This document shows positions 18,874 through 27,954 of a stretch of DNA of 64,000 nucleotides, one piece after another. The DNA is taken from positions 124,001 through 188,000 of the forward strand of contig NZ_VWWL01000004.1 of assembly GCF_011752995.1 (NCBI RefSeq). The letters run 5' to 3'. This DNA is from Burkholderia sp. Ax-1724. GTDB taxonomy: Bacteria > Pseudomonadota > Gammaproteobacteria > Burkholderiales > Burkholderiaceae. The translations under genes were made by a program, and so were the position numbers. Below the pieces are notes generated by a model. It saw only the letters and a list, made by a program, of their open reading frames with translations, did not search any database and had not been told where the DNA came from. The first letter of the stretch is position 1; the number at the start of each line of letters is the position of its first letter.

Positions 18874-20067
18874 ATGGCTGGACCCCTTCAGGGTATTCGC
18901 GTCGTCGAGATCGGAACGCTCATTGCCGCGCCGTTTGCCGCGCGCCTCATGGCCGAGTTCGGCGCCGAAGTCATCAAGATCGAAGCGCCCCAAACCGGCG
19001 ATCCCCTTCGCAAATGGCGCAAGCTCCATGAAGGCACCTCGCTCTGGTGGTATCTGCAGTCGCGCAACAAGAAATCCGTCTGCGTGAATCTGAAATCGGC
19101 CGATGGCATCGAGGTCGTCAAGCGCCTCGCCGCCGATGCCGACGTCGTAATCGAAAACCTGCGCCCCGGCGCGCTCGAAAAGCTCGGCCTCGGCTGGGAC
19201 GTGCTGCACGCGCTCAATCCGAAACTGACGATGGTGCGCATCTCCGGCTACGGCCAGTCCGGCCCGTATCGCGACCGGCCGGGCTTCGGCGCGATCGGCG
19301 AGGCGATGGGCGGCATCCGCTACACGACCGGCGAAGTGGACGGCGCGCCGGCGCGCGTCGGCGTGAGTCTCGGCGACTCGCTCGCGTCGCTGCACGGCGT
19401 GATCGGCGCGCTGATGTCGCTGCTGCGCGTGAAGACGGGACAGGGCGAAGGCCAGGTGGTCGACGTGTCGCTCGTCGAGAGCGTGTTCAATCTGATGGAA
19501 AGCCTCGTGCCCGAATACGACCTGCTCGGCCACGTGCGCGAGCGCAGCGGCGGCGCGCTGCCGGGCATCGCGCCGTCGAACACGTATCGCACGCAAGACG
19601 ACGGCTATGTCGTGATCGCGGGCAACAGCGATCCGATCTTCAAGCGCCTCATGCATCTGATCGGCCGCGCCGATCTCGCCGACGATCCCGCGCTCGCCTA
19701 CAACGACGGCCGCGCGAAGCAGGCCGCGATGCTCGATCAGGCGATTACCGCATGGACCTCGCAGCACACGACCGAAGACGTGCTGGCCGCGCTCGAACGC
19801 GCCGAAGTGCCGTCGGGGCGCATCTATTCGGTGGCCGACATCGTGGCCGATCCGCACTACCAGGCGCGCGAGATGCTGCTGCAGGCGCAATTGCCGGGCG
19901 GCGCGTCGGTAAAGATGCCGGGCATCGTGCCGAAGCTCTCGGACACTCCGGGCGAAGTGCGCTGGCAAGGTCCCGCGCTCGGCGAGCATACCGGCAGCGT
20001 GCTGAGCGACCTCGGCTTTGAAAACGACGACATCGAGCGGCTGCGCCGCGAAGGAGCCGTGCAATGA
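18874..20067 (+). CDS. CaiB/BaiF family (class III) CoA-transferase
   Basis: A 397-residue family III CoA-transferase, which moves CoA from a donor thioester to a carboxylic acid through an aspartyl intermediate. Family features are GIRVVEIGTLIAAPFAARLM at the N terminus, NLRPGALEKLGLGWDVL, and the probable catalytic Asp in VGVSLGDSLASLHG (near residue 170). GGAG precedes the ATG. Its stop overlaps the start of the lyase gene (ATGA), so translation is probably coupled, and the pair would activate and then split a branched hydroxy- or keto-acid. Confidence 0.92.
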   Translation: MAGPLQGIRVVEIGTLIAAPFAARLMAEFGAEVIKIEAPQTGDPLRKWRKLHEGTSLWWYLQSRNKKSVCVNLKSADGIEVVKRLAADADVVIENLRPGALEKLGLGWDVLHALNPKLTMVRISGYGQSGPYRDRPGFGAIGEAMGGIRYTTGEVDGAPARVGVSLGDSLASLHGVIGALMSLLRVKTGQGEGQVVDVSLVESVFNLMESLVPEYDLLGHVRERSGGALPGIAPSNTYRTQDDGYVVIAGNSDPIFKRLMHLIGRADLADDPALAYNDGRAKQAAMLDQAITAWTSQHTTEDVLAALERAEVPSGRIYSVADIVADPHYQAREMLLQAQLPGGASVKMPGIVPKLSDTPGEVRWQGPALGEHTGSVLSDLGFENDDIERLRREGAVQ

Positions 20068-21029
20068 GCGCCGCCATCTACTCCACTGCCGACACTGCCT
20101 CGCTCGACACACTGATCGTGCAGGAAGTCGCGCCGCGCGACGGTCTGCAGATCGAGCCCACCTGGGTCGACACGCCGGACAAGATCGCGCTGATCAACGC
20201 GCTTTCCACATGTGGCTTCACGCGCATCGAGGGAGGCTCGTTCGTCTCGCCGAAAGCGATTCCGGCGCTGCGCGACGGCGAGGCCGTATTCCAGCAGATC
20301 GAGCGACAGCCCGGCGTGATCTACGTCGCGCTGATTCCGAACCTGAAGGGCGCCGAGCGCGCGCTGTCCGCGCGCGCCGACGAGCTGAACCTCGTCATGT
20401 CGGCGAGTCAGACCCACAACCGCGCGAACATGCGCATGAGCTGCGAGTCGTCGCTCGCCGCGTTCGGCGACATCGTGCGCCACGTCAAGGGCTCGGGCGT
20501 GCTGCTCAACGCGACGGTGGCGACCGCGTTCGGCTGTCCGTTCGAAGGCCGCATCGACGAAGACCGCGTGGTCGGCATCGTCGATACGTATCGCGAGATG
20601 GGCATCGAAGGCATCACGCTCGCCGACACGACCGGCATGGCGAATCCGCGCCAGGTCGCGCGGCTCGTCGCGCGCGTGCTCGAACGCGTGCCGGCCTCGG
20701 CGCTCACGCTGCATTTTCACAACACGCGCGGCTTGGGCCTCACCAACGTGCTGGCCGCCTACGAAGCCGGCGCGCGCCGTTTCGACGCCGCGCTCGGCGG
20801 CCTCGGCGGCTGTCCGTTCGCGCCGGGCGCGTCCGGCAACATCTGCACGGAAGACCTCGTCAACCTGTGCGACGAAGTGGGGATTCCGACCGGGATCGAT
20901 CTGGAGAAGCTGCTGGTGCTGTCGCGCGGCTTGCCGGCGCTGCTCGGCCACGACGTGCCGGGGCAACTCGCCAAGGCGGGCCGCAATTGCGACCTGCATC
21001 CGGTGCCCGAATATGTGCGGCAGATCTGA
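20064..21029 (+). CDS. Hydroxymethylglutaryl-CoA lyase family enzyme
   Basis: A 321-residue DRE-TIM metallolyase of the HMG-CoA lyase group. The metal/catalytic strand is VQEVAPRDGLQIE (residues about 22-34), metal-binding histidines lie in LHFHNTRG, and the mobile catalytic cysteine loop is GGLGGCPFAPGASGNICTED. It cleaves 3-hydroxy-3-methylglutaryl-CoA or a related 3-hydroxyacyl-CoA to acetyl-CoA plus a keto acid. It overlaps the CoA-transferase gene by 4 bp, and an MFS gene follows 80 bp later: an uptake, activation and cleavage module. The true substrate (for example hydroxymethylglutarate or citramalate) is not decided by sequence. Confidence 0.9.
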   Translation: MSAAIYSTADTASLDTLIVQEVAPRDGLQIEPTWVDTPDKIALINALSTCGFTRIEGGSFVSPKAIPALRDGEAVFQQIERQPGVIYVALIPNLKGAERALSARADELNLVMSASQTHNRANMRMSCESSLAAFGDIVRHVKGSGVLLNATVATAFGCPFEGRIDEDRVVGIVDTYREMGIEGITLADTTGMANPRQVARLVARVLERVPASALTLHFHNTRGLGLTNVLAAYEAGARRFDAALGGLGGCPFAPGASGNICTEDLVNLCDEVGIPTGIDLEKLLVLSRGLPALLGHDVPGQLAKAGRNCDLHPVPEYVRQI

Positions 21030-21109
21030 CCGGCCACACGGCAACCATCATCGACCATCAACCATCAAGCGACCGGACGGCGGCGCCGAATCCGGCATTG
21101 GAGACAAGC

Positions 21110-22447
21110 ATGAGTGACCTGGGCGTAGCGGCGGACAGTAGCCGCACAGGCAGCGACGATCTCGCGGCCATCATCCGTAAAGTCGCGTGGCGGCTGATGC
21201 CGCTCATCATGATCTGCTACCTGTTCGCGTTCTTCGACCGCATCAACATCAGCTTCGCGAAGTTCCAGTTGCAGAGCGATCTCGGTCTGTCCGACACCGC
21301 ATACGGCCTCGGCGCGAGTCTGTTCGTGATCGGCTATGTGTTGTTCGAAGTCCCGAGCAACCTGTTCCTCTACAAGGTCGGCGCGCGGCGCTGGATCGCG
21401 CGGATCATGATTTCGTGGGGTCTCGCGACCGCCGCGATGGTGTTCGTCAACAACGAATGGCAGTTCTACGGATTGCGCTTCGTGATCGGCGCGATGGAAG
21501 CGGGCTTCGCGCCCGGCGTGCTGTACTACCTGACGCTGTGGTTTCCGACCGCCTATCGCGGCCGCATCACGTCGATGCTGTTTCTCGCCTCGGCGTTTTC
21601 GGGGCTCGTCGGCGCGCCGCTCGCGGGGCTCGTGATCGGCCATCTGGACGGCGCGCTCGGCATGCCGGGCTGGCACTGGCTGTTCCTGCTCGGCGGCATG
21701 CCGTGCATCGTGCTCGGCGTGCTGGTGCTGCTGCTGCTGAAGGATCGCATCGAGGACGCGGGCTGGCTGTCGGCCACGGAAAAGACCGTGCTCTCCGCGC
21801 AGATCGCGCAGCAGAGCCGTCATCCCGCAAGCGGCCATTCGCTGATCGGCGCGCTCAAAACGCCGGGCTTTCTGACGCTCGGGCTCGTGTACTTCCTGAT
21901 CCAGATCGCCTCGTACGGATTGAATTTCTGGGCGCCGCACCTGATTCACGTGGCGGGCACGAAGAACCCGACCGTGGTCGGTCTGCTGACGGCGGTGCCG
22001 TATGTGTGCGGTGCGATCTGCATGGTCGTGGTGGGGCGTCTGTCCGATGCGAGCGGCGAGCGGCGCAAGTTCGTGTTCGGGCTGCTGCTGATGTCGGCAA
22101 TCGGCTTCTTTGCGGCGGGCTACTTCGACAAGCAGACCGCGTTGCTGGTCGTCGCGCTCGCGGTGATGGGCGCGGGCGTGGTGGCGTCGATCCCGGCGTT
22201 CTGGGCGCTGCCGCCGAAGCTGCTCGCGGGAGCCGGCGCCGCCGGCGGGATCGCGCTGATCAACACGCTCGGCCAGTTGGGCGGGATCGTGAGCCCGGTG
22301 ATGGTCGGCCGCGTGAAGGATCTGACCGGCAGCACGACGCCGGCCTTGTACGTGATCGGTGTGCTGAGCGTCGTGTGCGCGCTGATCGTGCAGTATGGCC
22401 TGCCGGAGTCGCTGCGGCGCCGGGAAACCGAAACCGCGCAGGGATGA
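21110..22447 (+). CDS. MFS transporter, anion:cation symporter type
   Basis: A 445-residue inner-membrane transporter with twelve predicted helices. The start at 21110 follows GGAG with 6-nt spacing and gives the usual ACS-family N terminus (RLMPLIMICYLFAFFDRINI, and FEVPSNLFLYKVGARRW). These transporters import organic anions such as tartrate, phthalate or glucarate with protons. It is the last gene of the LysR/CoA-transferase/lyase set and probably imports that pathway's substrate. Confidence 0.9.
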   Translation: MSDLGVAADSSRTGSDDLAAIIRKVAWRLMPLIMICYLFAFFDRINISFAKFQLQSDLGLSDTAYGLGASLFVIGYVLFEVPSNLFLYKVGARRWIARIMISWGLATAAMVFVNNEWQFYGLRFVIGAMEAGFAPGVLYYLTLWFPTAYRGRITSMLFLASAFSGLVGAPLAGLVIGHLDGALGMPGWHWLFLLGGMPCIVLGVLVLLLLKDRIEDAGWLSATEKTVLSAQIAQQSRHPASGHSLIGALKTPGFLTLGLVYFLIQIASYGLNFWAPHLIHVAGTKNPTVVGLLTAVPYVCGAICMVVVGRLSDASGERRKFVFGLLLMSAIGFFAAGYFDKQTALLVVALAVMGAGVVASIPAFWALPPKLLAGAGAAGGIALINTLGQLGGIVSPVMVGRVKDLTGSTTPALYVIGVLSVVCALIVQYGLPESLRRRETETAQG

Positions 22448-22537
22448 TGGCGCGGACGGGACGGTGGGCTGCGTCGGACGATGCGCCCCGGCCCGCCGCC
22501 CCGTTGCCTGCTGCCGAACCTGGGAGAGATACGCCTG

Positions 22538-22798
22538 CTGCGTCAATCACTTGGCAGGGCTATGCGCAGGTTGTCCACAAGCTTGTTCCCAAAATATGTG
22601 GACAACTCGATGTCGAGGACGATGGGCGTTGTATGGTGTCCCTGGCAAAGCGGTCGGGCCGTGCGGTTTGCCGGGCGGCGGCGCAGGCTGCCTACGCCTG
22701 AACCGCAAGCCGATAATGCCGCTGCGTCAATGACTTGGATGGCCTATGAGAAGGTTGTCCACAGCCTTGCCAACATTTTACGTGGACAAGTTTCCACA
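22538..22798. repeat. Two 184-bp-spaced direct copies with inverted DnaA-box-like sites
   Basis: Sequence at 22538-22607 recurs at 22722-22791 with no indel: CTGCGTCAAT, ACTTGG, then TTGTCCACA (22571-22579 and 22755-22763) and an inverted partner (22597-22605 TGTGGACAA; 22781-22789 CGTGGACAA). Weaker similarity extends about 35 bp upstream (GCCT...GAACC). A fifth box-like site, GTTTCCACA, lies at 22790-22798. TTGTCCACA differs by one base from the DnaA box TTATCCACA. No convincing gene lies in 22448-22886. Each unit could instead form a 9-10 bp stem with a 17-nt loop in RNA. Confidence 0.65.
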
Positions 22799-22886
22799 TC
22801 GGCTTTAGCTCAGCGATCCTCAATACCGGGTATGGGCTTCGCGTTTCCTACCTCAATTCCCGCCGCCGCCCGGGCTCATCCTTCAA

Positions 22887-23804
22887 TCACCCGCCCATCA
22901 CCTGCCGATACACGCTCGGCGTCACCCCCGCGCTCTCGCGGAAGCGATGGCTGAAGTGGCTCGCGTTCGCATAGCCGCACTGCTCGGCGATTCGCGCGAG
23001 CGGCAGCGCGGTCGTGTGCAATAGCGTGCGCGCGCGTTCGAGCCGCTGCTGCGCGATCCACGCGGCGGGCGGCAGACCGAACGACTCGCGGAACATGCGC
23101 GCCAAGTGGAACTCCGAGAGCGCCGCGACTTCCGATAGCTCGCCGAGCGTAAGCGGCTGCGCCAGATGGCTGTCGATATAGTCGCGCAGCCGCCGGCGCG
23201 TCGCGACCGACAGCCCGCCCTTCGGCGAGACGCCGGTGCGCCGCACGCCTTGTCCGCGCAACAGCAGGCTCAGCGCCTCATGCGCGGCTTCGTTGGTGCG
23301 CAGCAGGCCGTCGGGGCTTGACCAGTCCTCGTTGACGAGCGACTGGCACAGCGTCGAGAGATGCGGGTCCTCGAAATAGGTGCGATCGGCGAGCGTCAGT
23401 TCGCGCGGCTCGCGGTCGAGTTCCTGCACCGCGCGCCGCGTGAAGTGCTCGGGCAGGAAGTACAGGTGCATGAAATGCATGTGGCCGCGCACCCACCAGC
23501 GCGATTCGTGATCGCCGGGCAGCGCGCATAGCCGCGACGGCGCGCCGTAGTGGCCCGGCATTTTCTGGCGCTCGGTGCGGTAGCCGCCGTCGAGATAGCA
23601 CGACAGCGTGTGATGGCCCGGCCGCTCGTAGACGGTTTCGGCCTCTTTCGTGTTGCGTGTCCAGAGCGCGATCGCGAGTCCGTCGCCGAGCCATGCGAAG
23701 CGGTCCAGATTCGCGTTGGCGCTGGCGAGCGTATGACAGACCGACTGCAGACCGAACGGCGTGCCGGCAGCGGAGATCTCGGGGATGGACGGGCTGGCGT
23801 TCAC
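22887..23804 (-). CDS. AraC-family regulator
   Basis: A regulator whose C-terminal 100 residues form the AraC double HTH (LTLGELSEVAALSEFHLARM and IAEQCGYANASHFSHRFRES, ending SVYRQVMGG). The N-terminal sensor region holds HTLSCYLDGGYRTERQ and MHFMHLYFLPEHF. The start is uncertain: GTG at 23804 gives about 305 residues, whereas the frame is open to 23993 and ATGs exist at 23936 and 23993; none has a clear ribosome site and the extra residues look non-conserved. It is divergent from the EamA exporter, its most likely target. Confidence 0.85.
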   Translation of the reverse strand: MNASPSIPEISAAGTPFGLQSVCHTLASANANLDRFAWLGDGLAIALWTRNTKEAETVYERPGHHTLSCYLDGGYRTERQKMPGHYGAPSRLCALPGDHESRWWVRGHMHFMHLYFLPEHFTRRAVQELDREPRELTLADRTYFEDPHLSTLCQSLVNEDWSSPDGLLRTNEAAHEALSLLLRGQGVRRTGVSPKGGLSVATRRRLRDYIDSHLAQPLTLGELSEVAALSEFHLARMFRESFGLPPAAWIAQQRLERARTLLHTTALPLARIAEQCGYANASHFSHRFRESAGVTPSVYRQVMGG

Positions 23805-24016
23805 GGTGGCGAGCGGACGATGGGCGGCGAGTAGTGGATGGCTGAGCGGCCAGTATACGGCGAGCCTCGCGAGGCCGCCCAGCGCCGCAAAAATGTGCGC
23901 AATCCTGGACAAGTCCGGACGGCGGCGCGGCGGCATAGTCGGGTTTTCGTCATCGCGGCTTACCGTGGCCTGCCGCGCGACATGGCCGACCACGGATTGC
24001 CGACCCGGGCTTCATC

Positions 24017-24919
24017 ATGAATCTGCTGCTCTATGTTTCGACCGTGCTGATCTGGGGCACCACCTGGATCGCGATCAAATGGCAACTCGGCGAGGTGCCG
24101 CCGCCCGTGTCGATTGCGTGGCGCTTCTGGATCGCGGCGCTGCTGCTGTTCGCGCTGCTGCGCGTCATGCGCCGGCCGATCTGGCCGCCGCGCGCCGCGT
24201 GGCGCTATCTCGTCGCGCAGGGCCTCGCGCTGTTCTGCCTCAATTTCCTGTGCTTCTACTACGCCGAGCAGATCGTGCCGAGCGGTCTCGTCGCGGTCGT
24301 GTTTTCCACCGCGCCGCTGCTGAACTCGATCAACGGCCGGCTGTTCATGGGCCGTCCGCTGCAACCGACGGCGATCGCGGGCGCGCTGCTCGGGCTCGTC
24401 GGCATCGTCTGTCTGTTCGTGCAGCAGATGGCCGGGCACCTCGGCGATCACACCGCGTGGCTCGGGCTCGGCGTCGCCTTGCTCGGCACGCTGTGCTTCT
24501 CGGCCGGCAACCTGTTGTCGAGCCGCATGCAATCGATGGGCCTGCATCCGTTCGCGACCAATAGCTGGGCGATGCTGATCGGCGCCGGCATCCTGACGAT
24601 CGGCAGCCTGTTCGCCGGCTACTCGTTCGCGCCCGATCTGTCGCCGCGCTATCTCGGCGCGCTCGCCTACCTCGCGGTGTTCGGCTCGGTGATCGGCTTC
24701 ACGGCCTACCTGATGCTGGTCGGCCGCATGGGACCGGAGCGCGCCGCGTACTGCACGGTGCTGTTTCCGATCGTCGCGCTGGCGGCGTCGACGATTTTCG
24801 AGGGCTATCGCTGGTCCGCGCTCGCGGTGGTCGGACTGCTGCTCGTGGTGGCCGGCAACCTCGTCGCATTCGATCTGACGCGGCGCATTTTCGTGCGGCG
24901 TACGGTGACGGGGTCGTGA
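24017..24919 (+). CDS. EamA/DMT-family transporter
   Basis: A 300-residue inner-membrane protein with ten predicted helices in two EamA repeats (LLYVSTVLIWGTTWIAIKW at residue 3-21; second repeat from about 150, WLGLGVALLGTLCFSAGN). Family members mostly export amino acids or small metabolites by proton exchange. The divergent AraC gene probably regulates it. Two + oriented dispersed repeats lie just beyond its stop. Confidence 0.88.
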   Translation: MNLLLYVSTVLIWGTTWIAIKWQLGEVPPPVSIAWRFWIAALLLFALLRVMRRPIWPPRAAWRYLVAQGLALFCLNFLCFYYAEQIVPSGLVAVVFSTAPLLNSINGRLFMGRPLQPTAIAGALLGLVGIVCLFVQQMAGHLGDHTAWLGLGVALLGTLCFSAGNLLSSRMQSMGLHPFATNSWAMLIGAGILTIGSLFAGYSFAPDLSPRYLGALAYLAVFGSVIGFTAYLMLVGRMGPERAAYCTVLFPIVALAASTIFEGYRWSALAVVGLLLVVAGNLVAFDLTRRIFVRRTVTGS

Positions 24920-24942
24920 GCGGGGGCTTCACCGCCACCGCT

Positions 24943-25008
24943 TAAGGTGAGGATGTTCGGGAGCGGAAAAAGCCTCTGCATCGACATCGGGTGAGTGTTT
25001 CCGGGAGC
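24943..25008 (+). repeat. Two dispersed-repeat copies
   Basis: Copies at 24943-24965 (AGGTGAGGATGTTCGGGAGC) and 24988-25008 (GGTGAGTGTTTCCGGGAGC), 45 bp apart on the + strand, directly after the + strand EamA gene. Confidence 0.8.
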
Positions 25009-25130
25009 CGGTTTTACCGGCTCCGATAACCGACGAATGCCGGGGACACGAATGGACGGCGGCGCACGATCGGTATATAACAACGTGACAGGTTCGTTCA
25101 CCGATGCATCAACAGGAGCGATGTTTCATC

Positions 25131-25388
25131 ATGACGCAAGACGTTTCTCCCAAGCCGCCTTCCGATGATCGTCCCGGGATGGAGCAGCTCGACGCGGCGC
25201 TCAGCCATGTCGATCAACAGGTATCGTCGGGCAACATCGCGTCGGGTGCGGCGAAGGGCATTGTGTATAGCCTGATCGAAACGCTCGGCGCGCTGGTCGG
25301 CGATCCCGATCTGCCGGAGCATGCTCGCTCGGGTTACGAAGGACTGCTGGAAGCCGCGCGCGAGTTGCGCGCGAAGCTCGAGCACTAA
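25131..25388 (+). CDS. Small protein of unknown function
   Basis: An 85-residue acidic protein, mostly helical: MTQDVSPKPPSDDRPGMEQL, then LDAALSHVDQQV and a C-terminal helix YEGLLEAARELRAKLE. No signal, membrane segment or known motif. ATG 25131 is preceded by AGGAGCG about 12 nt upstream; the earlier in-frame ATG at 25104 has no ribosome site. A strong bidirectional terminator follows at 25499, shared with the convergent GntR gene. Confidence 0.65.
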   Translation: MTQDVSPKPPSDDRPGMEQLDAALSHVDQQVSSGNIASGAAKGIVYSLIETLGALVGDPDLPEHARSGYEGLLEAARELRAKLEH

Positions 25389-25498
25389 GGCGGATTGCCG
25401 GATGGGCCGTTGATGAGGCCTTGAAGCGGGCCTTTGAAGCGGATCGTTGAAGCGTCCATCTGCCTTGGTGCCTCACGAGCGCTGTCCACGATAAAAAA

Positions 25499-25530
25499 GC
25501 GCACGGTGTCATTCACCGTGCGCTTTTTTT
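25499..25530. terminator. Bidirectional rho-independent terminator
   Basis: GCGCACGGTG, a TCATT loop, CACCGTGCGC, then seven T; an A-run on the left makes it work in both directions. It separates the small + gene (ends 25388) from the - strand GntR gene (ends 25572). Confidence 0.93.
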
Positions 25531-25571
25531 CATGCCTGCTCAGCGGCCTGACCGCCGGGTAGCCTGACCCG

Positions 25572-26231
25572 TTACCCGAGGCGGGCGACCGCCAGGACTT
25601 CGCGCTTGGTTTCGAGAATGTGCTGTTCGAGCAGCGTCACGACCTCGTCGACGGCGCGCCGCTTGCACGCGTCGAGAATGCGGTAGTGGTCGTGCTGCAC
25701 GTCGTCCTTTTGCGTATCCAGCGACATCCGCAGATGCGGATAGCGATTCGTCGTGCTCAGGCAATACTCCTCGATCATCTTCTTGAGCCGCTCGTTATTC
25801 GACGGCGCGCACAGCGCCAGATGGAATTGCCGGTTGCACTCCGCCCATTCGGCCGGGGTCGTGGCGATGTCGTATGAGGCGAGGATGCGCTTCATCAGCT
25901 CGATGTCGGCGGACACCATGTTGGGCACCGCGAGCTTCGCCGCATAACTTTCGAGCGCGGCGCGGATGTCGAGCAGCTCGCAAATCTCGCTCGTCGACAT
26001 CGCGATCACCACCGCGCCGCGATTCAGCTGATAACTGACCAACCCTTCCGCTTCGAGTTGCCGCAACGCTTCCCGCACCGGAATCCGGCTCGCGCCGAAG
26101 CGCTCCGCCAGATTTTCCTGGCGCAGTTGCGTACCGGGCGGCAACTGTCCCCGCAGGATTTCATCGCGCAGTTGATCCCGGATGGACTGCGGCAGCGATC
26201 GTTGCTCTGCCTTGGCCTGCACTGTCGTCAT
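25572..26231 (-). CDS. GntR-family (FadR/FCD) regulator
   Basis: A 219-residue regulator: winged HTH at about 10-75 (GTQLRQENLAERFGASRIPV, REALRQLEAEGLV) and an all-helical FCD domain whose metal-site residues include the Asp and His of [20 protein letters not shown] and HDHYRILDACKRR. FCD regulators release DNA on binding carboxylates or amino acids. The start at 26231 is preferred over 26306, which adds an unrelated segment. It is divergent from the branched-chain amino acid binding protein and likely controls it through the paired boxes at 26298-26349. Confidence 0.9.
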   Translation of the reverse strand: MTTVQAKAEQRSLPQSIRDQLRDEILRGQLPPGTQLRQENLAERFGASRIPVREALRQLEAEGLVSYQLNRGAVVIAMSTSEICELLDIRAALESYAAKLAVPNMVSADIELMKRILASYDIATTPAEWAECNRQFHLALCAPSNNERLKKMIEEYCLSTTNRYPHLRMSLDTQKDDVQHDHYRILDACKRRAVDEVVTLLEQHILETKREVLAVARLG

Positions 26232-26297
26232 GGGTAAAAGCCGGTCGTGCGCCGACCGACGAAAAAAGTTGTCGTCAAAATTGTGGGTTGCTATGAT

Positions 26298-26349
26298 TGT
26301 ATCCAATCAGCGCATCTATGGATAAATATAACCAAGATGTGAATCCAAT
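26298..26349. promoter_or_regulatory. Paired boxes between GntR and the binding-protein gene
   Basis: TGTATCCAAT at 26298-26307 and TGAATCCAAT at 26340-26349 are near-identical, same-orientation decamers 42 bp apart, four helical turns, in AT-rich DNA. They are candidate GntR operators near the regulator's own promoter; the rest of 26232-26582 shows nothing else. Confidence 0.4.
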
Positions 26350-26582
26350 ATGTCGTCGCACCAAAGCCTGGAAAACCATGCCCGACGCACCCGGAGACAA
26401 GCAACCCATCTTAGCGTATGACCCGGCTCGTCGGAGCGCGGGCCCGGTCCGCGTGTGCGCCGATTTCAGATGAGCAAAAAGCAGTGCCCAACGGCTTGAC
26501 GGGCGCCGCGTCGGTTGTGCGCGGTGAGCCTTCTCGTGCCATTTCATAACGAAGATATAACGAAGACGAAGAGGAGCATCAG

Positions 26583-27728
26583 ATGAGCATGAAACACATC
26601 GCATCTGGCGTGGCCGCCAGCGTGCTCTGTTTGAGCGGAGCGAGCGCGTTTGCGCAGCAGGCACAGGACGTGAAGATCGGTTTCGCCGCGCCGTTGACCG
26701 GCGGGCAGGCGCACTACGGCGAGGATTTCCGCAGCGGCGTGACGCTGGCGCTCGAAGACTTTAATGCCACCAAGCCGGTGATCGGCGGCAAGCCGGTGCA
26801 CTTCGTGCTCGATGCGGCCGACGACCAGGCCGACCCGCGCACCGGCACGACCGTCGCACAAAAGCTCGTGGACGACGGCGTTGCCGCCGTGATCGGCCAC
26901 TTCAATTCCGGCACCAGCATTCCGGCGGCGCCGATCTACGCGAAGGCCGGCATTCCGGAACTCGCGACCGCCACCGCGCCGGCTTACACCGCGCAAGGGC
27001 TGCCGACCACCTTTCGCCTCGTCACGTCCGATGCGCAGCAAGGCGGCGTGCTCGGCAAATACGCGGTGGAAGACCTGAAGTTCAAGCGTTTCGCGATCGT
27101 CGACGATCGTACCGCGTACGGCCAGGGCGTGGCGGAAGAATTCGCCAAGGCGGTCAAGGCGGCGGGCGGCACCATCGTCGCGCAAGAGTTTACCAACGAC
27201 AAAGCCGTCGATTTTCGCGCCATCCTGACCCACATCAAGCAGGCGGACGCGGACGCGATTTTCTACGGCGGCGCGGACACGCAAGCCGCGCCGCTCCTCA
27301 AGCAGATGCGTTCGCTGGCGATCAGGAGCACGCTGATCGGCCCAGACATGATTCACTCCGATGAACTGCTCAAGATTGCCGGTCCTGCGGCTGAAGGCGT
27401 GCTGGCGTCGTCGGGCGGCAGTCCGCTGGACCAGATGCCGGGCGGCAAGTCGTACGTCGACCGCTACAAGAAACGCTTCGGCACCGAGGTCCAGCTGTAT
27501 TCGCCATACGCGTACGACGGCACGATGGCCGTGCTCAACGCGATGAAGAAGGCCGACTCGGTCGATCCGCACAAGTATCTGCCGGTGCTGAAAGCAACGC
27601 AGATGAAGGGCGTGACGACCAACGAACTCGCCTATGACGATCACGGCGATCTGAAGTACGGCGGCGTGACCGTCTACAAGATGAACAACGGCGCATGGGC
27701 AGCGCTGCAAACGGTCGGCACGAAATAA
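26583..27728 (+). CDS. Branched-chain amino acid-type ABC transporter substrate-binding protein
   Basis: A 381-residue periplasmic protein of the LivK/LivJ type I fold. The signal peptide spans residues 1-23 (cleavage after AFAQ), and the mature start VKIGFAAPLTGGQAHYGEDF is characteristic. AGGAGC lies 5-6 nt before the ATG. Family members bind leucine, isoleucine, valine or other amino acids and aromatic acids. No permease or ATPase gene adjoins it, so it must use a Liv system encoded elsewhere. The divergent GntR gene is its likely regulator. Confidence 0.93.
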   Translation: MSMKHIASGVAASVLCLSGASAFAQQAQDVKIGFAAPLTGGQAHYGEDFRSGVTLALEDFNATKPVIGGKPVHFVLDAADDQADPRTGTTVAQKLVDDGVAAVIGHFNSGTSIPAAPIYAKAGIPELATATAPAYTAQGLPTTFRLVTSDAQQGGVLGKYAVEDLKFKRFAIVDDRTAYGQGVAEEFAKAVKAAGGTIVAQEFTNDKAVDFRAILTHIKQADADAIFYGGADTQAAPLLKQMRSLAIRSTLIGPDMIHSDELLKIAGPAAEGVLASSGGSPLDQMPGGKSYVDRYKKRFGTEVQLYSPYAYDGTMAVLNAMKKADSVDPHKYLPVLKATQMKGVTTNELAYDDHGDLKYGGVTVYKMNNGAWAALQTVGTK

Positions 27729-27954
27729 CCGCTGCGGAACGATCCGTTAATCGTGCCGCTGGCGCTGTATCGCGGCGTTGGCGGTAACGAGGCGGTCGAA
27801 TCCGGCGGTGAGACTTGGGCGGTGAAAATCGCGGCGCAAGGAAGCTTAAGGTTTCCTGAGGGTCGTCCACCGGTTCGCGACCCGTGCCGCATGGCCCCGC
27901 GTGCGGCGCGGCGTTGACTCCAGACCCCAGCGCGCGAATCGCGGGCGATGAATC

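Noticed and set aside
27811..27880. Further dispersed-repeat copies after the binding-protein gene
   Set aside because: GGTGAG and AAGGTTTCC fragments occur but the TTCNGGAG half is missing, so they were not counted.
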